DNA of 9,464 nucleotides from Candidatus Woesearchaeota archaeon. GTDB taxonomy: Archaea; Nanobdellota; Nanobdellia; Woesearchaeales; UBA525. The translations under genes were made by a program, and so were the position numbers. Under the pieces are notes generated by a model. That model ran no database searches. It worked only from the letters and a program-made list of their open reading frames with translations, and was not told where the DNA came from. Below are positions 1 through 5,341 of the stretch, one piece after another (the first letter of the stretch is position 1; every line of letters starts with the position of its first letter). The stretch covers positions 1 through 9,464 of the forward strand of contig JAAOYH010000019.1 in the NCBI GenBank assembly GCA_018221245.1, given 5' to 3'.

Positions 1-891
1 ATCCTGTTCAATCCTGATGGTGCGGACGACAAGAAAGAGTTCATAGAGTTGAGGGGAGAAGACAATCTTGAGGACTGTACAGTCTCAGATTCCAAGAGCT
101 CTGACGTGCTGGAACTTATCCAAGAAGGTGGTGAACTCATCCTGATAGTTGAGACTGATAGCTACCTTAACGAAACTCCGGGAGCAACAATATATGGTGC
201 TGGAAAAGCGATTGGGAACGGACTGGGAAACTCAGGGGATGACATAATCATAAGATGCGACGAAGTGCTGTTGAACACATCCTATAATATTGATGATATT
301 GCCAACTACACAGCAGGATATTCTATAGTTTTCAACGAGAGTTGGATATTAGGAACACATAACGGAACGCCTGGAGATATCAATGATTCTGAAATCATAA
401 CAATCCCTGTTGAAGAAGAAGGATGTAACAACTCACTTGTCATCACCATGGGCAAGACAAAGGGGCATCCTGGAGATGTGGTCCACTTCAGCGTCATCAG
501 CAACGGCTACGCGAGCTGGGAAGCATATGCAGACCGAGAAGTCTTTGCCTATGGAGATACCTTCACGATGAAAACGCACAGCATATCTCTCCCGGAGACG
601 GAAGTCAAGCTTGTTGCCAGGACAGAAGAGTGCGACGCAAGACAACGAGCAACAAGAATAATCAAGATTATACCCAAGAATGATACTGTGATTAACGAGA
701 GCGTGTCAGAGATTATAGCAGCCATAGAAGAACCCGAAGCAGAGGAACCAATTATCATTCCAGAACCAATAGAAGTAACCAAAGAAATCATCTACGACAG
801 GGATGCCAATGTCGTTCCATGGGTCAGTATCTTCGGCAGCGTCACCCTCCTGGTGAGCGCGTGGCTCTTCAAGCACGAGAAAAGTATATAA
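1..891 (+). CDS. Lamin-tail-domain (LTD) surface protein with C-terminal membrane anchor, 5' end outside window
   Basis: The reading frame is open from base 1, so the gene starts upstream. A TTG at 49 only gives an artificial start inside the domain. The first visible residues, ILFNPDGADDKKEFIELRG, followed by an E-G-G-E-L-I-L-I-V stretch and G-N-S-G-D-D, match the beta-strand pattern of the lamin-tail (LTD) fold found in many secreted archaeal and bacterial proteins. A second beta-rich, Ig-like part follows (about 430-670). Then comes a Glu/Pro/Ile-rich stalk (about 718-777) and one hydrophobic segment of about 20 residues (811-870), ending in a short Lys/His-rich tail. That order suggests an outside domain held by a C-terminal transmembrane helix. 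Nine N-x-S/T sequons in the visible part support an extracellular, probably N-glycosylated location. The ligand or role is unknown. The stop codon TAA (889-891) is part of the TATA box of the next gene. Confidence 0.8.
   Translation: MLFNPDGADDKKEFIELRGEDNLEDCTVSDSKSSDVLELIQEGGELILIVETDSYLNETPGATIYGAGKAIGNGLGNSGDDIIIRCDEVLLNTSYNIDDIANYTAGYSIVFNESWILGTHNGTPGDINDSEIITIPVEEEGCNNSLVITMGKTKGHPGDVVHFSVISNGYASWEAYADREVFAYGDTFTMKTHSISLPETEVKLVARTEECDARQRATRIIKIIPKNDTVINESVSEIIAAIEEPEAEEPIIIPEPIEVTKEIIYDRDANVVPWVSIFGSVTLLVSAWLFKHEKSI
881..891 (+). promoter_or_regulatory. TATA box for the leaderless transcript starting at 914
   Basis: AAAGTATATAA has a purine-rich BRE-like start followed by TATATAA (885-891). 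Its centre lies 26 nt before the ATG at 914, the usual distance from an archaeal TATA box to the transcription start, so the mRNA should begin at or very near the start codon. There is no Shine-Dalgarno sequence between 892 and 913. The box overlaps the last codons and stop of the upstream gene. Confidence 0.65.
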
Positions 892-913
892 GCGCGGGCG
901 CGGCACGACCAGT

Positions 914-1507
914 ATGGACGAGAAGGACGCAAAGCAGAAGATGAAGGAAGGATGGATCCACGCGATAGTCACCTTCGAAATTGCAGGTAACCCAAAGGAA
1001 CACGTAGAGAAGGCACTAGAATCATATCTGGAGAACCTGAAAAAAGACGAGCGCATAGAGATACTCCAGCAAGAATCTGAGGAAGCAGAAGAGCACGAAG
1101 ACGGCGTCTTCAGTGCATTCGCGGAAATAGACCTAATCATAGACAAGCTGGACACTTTCACATGGCTCTGCATCAATTTCACGCCCGCGAGCATAGAGGT
1201 CATAGAGCCAGACACTCTGAAGATGGATGCCCGCACCTTAACTAACTGGTACAACGATCTCCTGGCAAAACTCCATGAGGTATCATCAGTCGTGAGACAG
1301 CATTCTTCTGCAAACGAGCACATTATCGTGGCCATGAACCAGCTAATTAGGAATTCAATCATACTATCCATTAAGACTGGAGAGAAAACAAAAGACCAGA
1401 TTACCAAGGATACTGGTATCCAGGACGTGCAGCTAGACGAGTTCCTCACGCACTTAATCGAAAAGAATAAGATAACAGAAGATAAAGGCAAGTACAAGAT
1501 AGCATAA
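914..1507 (+). CDS. Conserved-looking protein of unknown function with C-terminal winged helix, coupled to scpB
   Basis: I do not recognise a named family. The 197-aa, acidic, soluble protein has no signal peptide or membrane segment. By eye, residues about 13-100 suggest a beta-alpha-beta-beta-alpha-beta order: IHAIVTFEIAG, a helix, IEILQQ, an acidic loop, VFSAFAEIDLII, a helix, ASIEVIEP. This resembles a ferredoxin- or ACT-like fold. A helical middle follows, and the last 60 residues look like a winged helix (helix NQLIRNSIILSI, a helix-turn-helix, then KNKITEDKGKYKIA). The gene opens the operon, is probably leaderless (TATA box 26 nt upstream), and its TAA overlaps the scpB ATG by one base. 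In many genomes scpA, the kleisin partner, lies next to scpB. This protein lacks the FEGPLDLLL-type N-terminus of ScpA, so I do not call it ScpA. A partner role in the SMC-ScpB complex is inference from position only. Confidence 0.8.
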   Translation: MDEKDAKQKMKEGWIHAIVTFEIAGNPKEHVEKALESYLENLKKDERIEILQQESEEAEEHEDGVFSAFAEIDLIIDKLDTFTWLCINFTPASIEVIEPDTLKMDARTLTNWYNDLLAKLHEVSSVVRQHSSANEHIIVAMNQLIRNSIILSIKTGEKTKDQITKDTGIQDVQLDEFLTHLIEKNKITEDKGKYKIA

Positions 1508-2322
1508 TGGTATCCCCAAAACACCAGGTCGAGGCATTGCTCTTTAGTAGCGGCAAGACAATCTCAATTGAACAGATTGCAGAACTGTCAAAACTAGATA
1601 AAGCAAAAGTGACCCGGGCTCTGAAAGCATTGCAGAAGGACTATGCATCCAGGGAGTCTGCCGTCGAGATAACCTCTGACAATACAGGATGGAAGATGAC
1701 GATTAGGAATTCCTATATTGACCTGGTTAAGAATGTCGTAGCAGACACCGAACTATCAAGAGCATGCATGGAGACTCTCGCAATCATAGCGTTCATGTAC
1801 CCTAATACAGTACAGGCAGAAGTGGTCGAGAAGAGAGGAAGCAACGCCTACGAGCACATCAAGGAGCTCGAGAAGCTAGGCTTCGTCAAGAAAGAACCCT
1901 CCGGAAGGAGCTATTCAATCAAGCTTACAGAAAAATTCTTCGAATATTTCGACGTCCAAGGAGAATCAGACATAAGAAAGATATTCAAGAAAGCGAAAAT
2001 GCCTGAAATACCTGCACCCACAGATGTGGATGGTATGAACGTGGTTGATATCCCCATAAAGGACAAGGACCCTGATGAAATCCTAGGCCTTGAAGTGGTG
2101 CCTGTTAATGACTCACCAGATATCCCTGAGGTTCTCAGGCAGCCAGAAGAGACTGCCGAGGAAGCATCTGCCCACCAGAAGTTCCTGGAAAACCTTGACA
2201 GCAAGATAGATTCAATCTCAAAGAAGAATGATGAAAGAGATCAGGATCCTGTCTACCAGCATATTCTAGACGAGGAGCAAAAAGAGGAACCCTCCACAGA
2301 TGATGATTTGGAGGAAGAATAG
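1507..2322 (+). CDS. scpB: Segregation and condensation protein B (ScpB)
   Basis: ScpB forms a dimer that binds the kleisin ScpA in the prokaryotic SMC complex, which compacts and segregates chromosomes. The N-terminal 165 residues show the expected two winged-helix domains. The first covers about residues 4-80, beginning KHQVEALLFSSGKTISIEQIAEL. The second covers about 85-165 and contains ACMETLAIIAFMYPNTVQAEV and RGSNAYEHIKELEKLGFVKK, matching the ScpB pattern in which the second domain reads 'ETLAIIAY.QPITR.EIE..RG'. Residues about 166-271 form a long, acidic, low-complexity tail with few hydrophobic residues, probably disordered, which makes the protein longer than a typical ScpB (about 180-200 aa). 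The ATG overlaps the upstream TAA (TAATG), so translation is probably coupled, and the TAG overlaps the next start (TAGTG). No smc or recognisable scpA lies in the window. Confidence 0.88.
   Translation: MVSPKHQVEALLFSSGKTISIEQIAELSKLDKAKVTRALKALQKDYASRESAVEITSDNTGWKMTIRNSYIDLVKNVVADTELSRACMETLAIIAFMYPNTVQAEVVEKRGSNAYEHIKELEKLGFVKKEPSGRSYSIKLTEKFFEYFDVQGESDIRKIFKKAKMPEIPAPTDVDGMNVVDIPIKDKDPDEILGLEVVPVNDSPDIPEVLRQPEETAEEASAHQKFLENLDSKIDSISKKNDERDQDPVYQHILDEEQKEEPSTDDDLEEE
2310..2314 (+). promoter_or_regulatory. Shine-Dalgarno site deciding the GTG start of the glycosyltransferase
   Basis: GGAGG lies inside the last scpB codons, 7 nt before GTG 2322. It supports the rare GTG start over the ATG five codons later. 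Confidence 0.7.
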
Positions 2323-3050
2323 TGGCTCCGAAAGTTATGGTTGGCGTAGTTACATATTTGGGACAGAAATACTGCCTTGAACAGTTTGTTGAGAGCCTTT
2401 CAAGACTAACACATCCTGACTTGGAATTTGTGTTTGTCATCAACTCTGGCTCTGCATACAAAGAGATTGTCGAAAAAACAACCGAGAAATTAGAGAACGT
2501 GACCATTCTTGTCGATGAAACAAGATCTGAGTGGGCTTTCGAGGTCGTTGCTTCTAGTAGGAACATGATGCGTGACCACTTTCTAGCATCCAAAGCTGAA
2601 TGGCTTCACATAATGGACTCTGATGTCCTAGGCCCAAAGAACAGGATAGAAGTCTTCCTCAAAGATAACAAGAAACTCCTGACTGGCTGGTATTTGAGCA
2701 CTTTCAAAGACTCAAAAGGCAAAGGACATGTTCTGCCCGTCGTATATGGATATAGAAAAGGTGTTTTCGCCCGTCAGATAGTAGTTAAAGAGATGCTCGA
2801 GCCCAAGCTTCTCAAGGTTGTTATGGCAGGACTAGGACTGGTCTTCGCTCATCGTTCAGTCATGGAGCATGTGGCGTTTCGATTCGACTCGAACAAGAAG
2901 AAGACTGACGACACATTGTTCTTCCTAGATGCCAAAGAGCAGGGATACCAGCTCTACCTGGATACTCGTGTAGCGGGATGGCATCTCCGCTTCCCAGACA
3001 AACGCTCGAAACTGCTCGATCCCCGACGGTATCTTGCCAAAGGACAGTGA
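2322..3050 (+). CDS. GT-A fold, family 2-like glycosyltransferase
   Basis: This is a soluble 242-aa protein with the layout of a nucleotide-sugar-dependent glycosyltransferase. It has an N-terminal Rossmann-like half with a strand-loop pattern (VMVGVVTYLG, LEFVFVINSGS) and a SSRNMMRDHF helix. A DxD-type metal/nucleotide-binding motif follows, HIMDSDV (Asp99 and Asp101). Near the C-terminus, TDDTLFFLDAKEQGYQLYLD followed by a GWHLR stretch matches the family-2 pattern 'EDvdf..ra...Gy.i.y...v..~HlR'. No membrane segment is visible, so it would act on the cytoplasmic side. The acceptor is unknown. GTG at 2322 is chosen because GGAGG (2310-2314) sits 7 nt upstream and the codon overlaps the scpB stop (TAGTG). 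The internal ATG at 2337 would be too far from that site. No terminator follows. Its coupling to scpB is functionally unexplained. Confidence 0.8.
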   Translation: MAPKVMVGVVTYLGQKYCLEQFVESLSRLTHPDLEFVFVINSGSAYKEIVEKTTEKLENVTILVDETRSEWAFEVVASSRNMMRDHFLASKAEWLHIMDSDVLGPKNRIEVFLKDNKKLLTGWYLSTFKDSKGKGHVLPVVYGYRKGVFARQIVVKEMLEPKLLKVVMAGLGLVFAHRSVMEHVAFRFDSNKKKTDDTLFFLDAKEQGYQLYLDTRVAGWHLRFPDKRSKLLDPRRYLAKGQ

Positions 3051-3060
3051 CGGCATACCC

Positions 3061-3068
3061 TTATAAAT
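3061..3068 (+). promoter_or_regulatory. TATA box for leaderless radB transcript
   Basis: TTATAAAT lies in the 39-nt gap between the glycosyltransferase and radB. Its centre is about 25.5 nt before ATG 3090 and no Shine-Dalgarno sequence lies between them, so radB mRNA probably starts at its start codon. Confidence 0.7.
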
Positions 3069-3089
3069 CGCGATTCGTTCTCACTCTTT

Positions 3090-3830
3090 ATGGAGCGGAA
3101 AATTCCCTCTGGCAGCACCGTCATGGACTGGCTCCTCGACGGGGGGTATGAGAATGATGCACTCACTTGCATCTATGGCCCACCAGGATGCGGCAAGACA
3201 CTTTTGACGCTTCTCTGCATCGCGAATTCAGTCATAGCAAGCAAGAAGAAGGTTGTGTATATAGACACAGAAGGAAACTTCTCGGCTGCAAGATTCCAAC
3301 AGATATGCCCTGCTGCTTACAAGGAAGCGCTTGACCAGATTATGTTTCTGCGCCCTGTTGACTTCGACGAGCAAGCACGATCTTTTGAGAAACTCAGACA
3401 GATAGTGAATGGCAGAAAGATAGGCCTGATAGTGCTTGATTCTGCTGCAATGCTCTACAGGCTAGAGTTAGGTAAGAACCGGGACGTCTATTCTGTGAAC
3501 AGAGCGTTTGGAGTGCAGCTCAGCTACCTCACAGAGATAGCAAGAAAGCACAAGATACCTGTTATAGTCACCAACCAGGTTTACGCAGATCTTGATAACG
3601 AAGGTCAGACTAAGATTGTCGGCGGCGATATTCTAAGATACGCCTCAAAGTGCCTGATAGAGATCAAAAGACTTGCAGGCGGAAACAGACTAGTAATATT
3701 ACGAAAGCACAGATCACTGCCTGAAGACAAGCAGGTTGCATTCAGAATCACAGAGCTAGGCATTGAGGAGATAGAGCTTCAGAAGCAAGAGGCAATCTTC
3801 ACTAAGCCTGAGACACCAGAGGACCTATGA
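3090..3830 (+). CDS. radB: RadB, archaeal RecA/RadA-family DNA repair ATPase
   Basis: RadB is the short archaeal paralogue of RadA. It has the RecA ATPase core but lacks the N-terminal helix-hairpin-helix domain, and it is thought to assist recombination. The 246-aa protein begins almost directly with the core (IPSGSTVMDWLLDGG, the 'tGi..LD.lLgGG' entry motif). Walker A is GPPGCGKT at residues 30-37. VVYIDTEGNFSAARF supplies the catalytic-Glu region. Walker B is IGLIVLDS, with Asp117. VPVIVTNQVY-like IPVIVTNQVY and GGDILRYASKCLIEIKR follow in RecA-family order. The length and missing N-terminal domain favour RadB over RadA; a KaiC-like ATPase is less likely. The gene has its own TATA box and appears leaderless. 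It overlaps the following methyltransferase gene by ATGA, so the two are probably co-translated. Confidence 0.9.
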   Translation: MERKIPSGSTVMDWLLDGGYENDALTCIYGPPGCGKTLLTLLCIANSVIASKKKVVYIDTEGNFSAARFQQICPAAYKEALDQIMFLRPVDFDEQARSFEKLRQIVNGRKIGLIVLDSAAMLYRLELGKNRDVYSVNRAFGVQLSYLTEIARKHKIPVIVTNQVYADLDNEGQTKIVGGDILRYASKCLIEIKRLAGGNRLVILRKHRSLPEDKQVAFRITELGIEEIELQKQEAIFTKPETPEDL

Positions 3831-4567
3831 AAAAGCCAAAGGACGACAAATTATTGCACAGGCAGGAGAAGAACGAGTATGTCATCAAGATACTGGATAG
3901 AGATTTCGTCATCCTCCCTAACATGTTCAGCCCGAAGTACTTCAAAGACACTGAATTCTTCGCTCGCGAGCTTCCAATCGAGAAAGGAGATAATTTTCTT
4001 GAGATAGGCCCCGGACCTGGCGCAATATCTGTGATTGCCGCTCTCAACGGCGCTGGAAAAGTTGTGGCTGTTGATATCAGCCCAGACAGCGTAGCCAACA
4101 CAACAGAGAACGCGAAACGACATGGAGTGACGATTAAGGTGTATCAGGGAGACGTATATAATCCTCTTCCGAAAACAGCTAAGTTCGACAAGATATTCTG
4201 GAATGCACCATTTGGTTTCGTTGAGAGGACTGGACTGGCTCGCCTGAAGAAGAGCCTGCTAGATCCTAACTACAAAAGCACATGCAGATTCATCAAGGGA
4301 GCGTATAAGCATCTGCACCCCACAGGAAAACTCTATCTTGGGTTCAGTAGCACTCTAGGGAAGATGAGAAAAATCAGGAAATTCTTCAGAGAGGCCAATA
4401 TGGACTACAAATTGGTAGCCAAGACAACTATTGCTCCAGCCAAGAGCCAAGTTAAGCCGGTGAGTTACGAATTATTTGAGGCTTGGATGAAGAAGGAGAA
4501 ACCTAAACCAAAGAAGACACTTCTCAAGAAGCCTAAGATACTGAAAAAGAGAAGAAAGAAAAAATAA
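3827..4567 (+). CDS. Class I SAM-dependent methyltransferase with Lys-rich tail
   Basis: The protein (246 aa) has a Rossmann methyltransferase core. Motif I is FLEIGPGPG (residues about 57-65), which binds S-adenosylmethionine. The acidic residue at the end of strand 2 is in VVAVDIS (Asp83), and motif III lies around YQGDV. Motif IV is FWNAPFG (126-129 NAPF), a variant of the NPPY/NPPF motif of enzymes that methylate amide or exocyclic amino nitrogens, such as PrmC/HemK, RsmC-like and adenine-N6 enzymes. Ala in place of the first Pro is a deviation. Residues about 220-246 are very Lys-rich (KKPKILKKRRKKK at the end), which fits binding to RNA, DNA or ribosomes. The substrate cannot be named. 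ATGA overlap with radB and an upstream AGAGGA support translational coupling. It ends 2 nt before the convergent rpsB stop. Confidence 0.82.
   Translation: MKKPKDDKLLHRQEKNEYVIKILDRDFVILPNMFSPKYFKDTEFFARELPIEKGDNFLEIGPGPGAISVIAALNGAGKVVAVDISPDSVANTTENAKRHGVTIKVYQGDVYNPLPKTAKFDKIFWNAPFGFVERTGLARLKKSLLDPNYKSTCRFIKGAYKHLHPTGKLYLGFSSTLGKMRKIRKFFREANMDYKLVAKTTIAPAKSQVKPVSYELFEAWMKKEKPKPKKTLLKKPKILKKRRKKK
4544..4564 (-). terminator. Oligo-T terminator for rpsB, inside the methyltransferase 3' end
   Basis: Read on the minus strand just after the rpsB stop, this stretch has a T6 run (4564-4559), mixed T/C, then a T5 run (4548-4544). Archaeal RNA polymerase terminates at such oligo-T stretches without needing a hairpin. 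The T runs are the complement of the AAA/AAG Lys codons of the convergent methyltransferase tail. Confidence 0.5.
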
Positions 4568-4569
4568 TT

Positions 4570-5172
4570 TTACTCCGACGTAAAGTCCTCTATCGTAGAG
4601 TCGAACTTCATCTTGCGCGCTTCCATGTAGAGCTTAGTTAGCAAGAAGAAAGCAAGACCGAGTGATTTCTTTCCCTTGTTGTTGCAAGGTATTACGAAAT
4701 CGATGTTGTTCACCTGGTTATTCGTATCGCAAAGCGCCATAACAGGGAGACCTATCTTGAGCGCGTCCTGTACAGCGTTCCTGTCCGGCCAGACGTCCGT
4801 GACTATCATGATCTTTGCTTCAGCGAAATTACGAAGCTGCGAGTTAGTCATCACGCCAGGAGGATACCTGCCCGCGAATACCTTAGAACCAGTAAGTTCT
4901 GCGAACTTCTTTACTGCCTTCCAGCCATTCTCTCTCCTGGCCACTATAACGATGTCGTTAGGCGCATAATGGCTGAGAAGCTGTGCTGCTAGCTGTAGAC
5001 GCTCATCTATGGATTCGATGTTGAGTACTGAAAGACCGTCTGGGCGTGTCTTATAGATGAAATTGGCCATATGTTTGGTCTTGAACTTGGTTCCAATGTG
5101 GATGCCTGCCTTGAGATACTCTTCAGTAGGCAGCATGAGGTTCTCGTTCTGCTGAAAGTCTTCTTCTGTCAT
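4570..5172 (-). CDS. rpsB: Small-subunit ribosomal protein uS2 (archaeal type)
   Basis: This is a core protein of the 30S subunit, placed between head and body. The 200-aa sequence shows the uS2 signatures: YLKAGIHIGTKFKTKHMANFIYKTRPDG near the N-terminus, LSVLNIESIDERLQLAAQLL, IVIVARRENGWKAVKKFAELTG, GRYPPGVMTNSQL, and the C-terminal block WPDRNAVQDALKIGLPVMALCDTNN followed by VIPCNNKGKKSLGLAFFLL. Length and motifs are archaeal/eukaryotic rather than bacterial. ATG 5172 is supported by GGAG (5184-5181) with 8-nt spacing. In many archaea rpsB sits in a cluster with eno, rpoK, rpoN and rpsI. Here it stands alone, head-to-head with an aminopeptidase gene and with its own long leader. Its 3' end converges on the methyltransferase. 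Confidence 0.96.
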   Translation of the reverse strand: MTEEDFQQNENLMLPTEEYLKAGIHIGTKFKTKHMANFIYKTRPDGLSVLNIESIDERLQLAAQLLSHYAPNDIVIVARRENGWKAVKKFAELTGSKVFAGRYPPGVMTNSQLRNFAEAKIMIVTDVWPDRNAVQDALKIGLPVMALCDTNNQVNNIDFVIPCNNKGKKSLGLAFFLLTKLYMEARKMKFDSTIEDFTSE

Positions 5173-5270
5173 GGTTTTCGCTCCAGGTGAGAACTAAGTT
5201 CTCGCCCTTTTCTTACCTGGCGAACCCTCGCGGGTCGTGATCCCTTCTGAAACAGGACCACGTCGGTAAT
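5173..5270 (-). promoter_or_regulatory. Structured 5' leader of rpsB, possible RNA regulator
   Basis: If transcription starts about 26 nt after the TATA box at 5300-5293, the leader is about 98 nt, unusual beside the leaderless genes here. On the minus strand it can form three consecutive stems. Stem 1 pairs CGTGGTCC (5262-5255) with GGATCACG (5243-5236), 8 bp with one G-U. Stem 2 is ACCC/GGGT (5235-5232 with 5227-5224) capped by a GCGA tetraloop of the GNRA class. Stem 3 pairs CCAGGTAAGAA (5220-5210) with TTCTCACCTGG (5193-5183), 10 of 11 positions. Stem 3 includes the first two bases of the Shine-Dalgarno GGAG (5184-5181). A competing palindrome, GAGAACTTAGTTCTC (5203-5189), would break stem 3 and free it. 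The fold was done by eye. It could be uS2 autoregulation, a switch or a separate small RNA. Confidence 0.45.
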
Positions 5271-5292
5271 ACTTGGCTGGAGCGGCCAGTGG

Positions 5293-5300
5293 TTTATAAA
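5293..5300 (-). promoter_or_regulatory. TATA box for rpsB
   Basis: TTTATAAA is a full TATA box and a palindrome, so it reads the same on both strands. On the minus strand it predicts a start near 5270 and gives rpsB a leader of about 98 nt. On the plus strand it could also serve the aminopeptidase with a leader of about 20 nt, although no Shine-Dalgarno sequence is there. Confidence 0.6.
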
Positions 5301-5312
5301 GGTTTGCGAAGG

Positions 5313-5320
5313 CTTTTATT
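5313..5320 (+). promoter_or_regulatory. TATA-like box for leaderless aminopeptidase transcript
   Basis: CTTTTATT has its centre 25.5 nt before ATG 5342, matching the spacing of the other leaderless genes here. No Shine-Dalgarno sequence precedes the ATG. The box is weaker than TTTATAAA 20 bp upstream, so both may contribute. Read on the other strand (AATAAAAG) it could give a longer rpsB transcript. Confidence 0.5.
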
Positions 5321-5341
5321 GACGACAAGAATCCCAACCTC

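Noticed and set aside
914..1507. Calling this gene scpA
   Set aside because: Position fits, but the ScpA N-terminal FEGPLDLLL-type motif and kleisin pattern are absent.
706..1524. 272-aa minus-strand open frame
   Set aside because: It is antisense to the lamin-tail gene and the coupled 914-1507 gene, is Ser/Cys/Phe-rich as antisense frames often are, and has no promoter or recognisable domain.
5173..5341. tRNA gene, suggested by GGGTTCG in the divergent region
   Set aside because: No acceptor stem, anticodon arm or full T-arm could be assembled around it.
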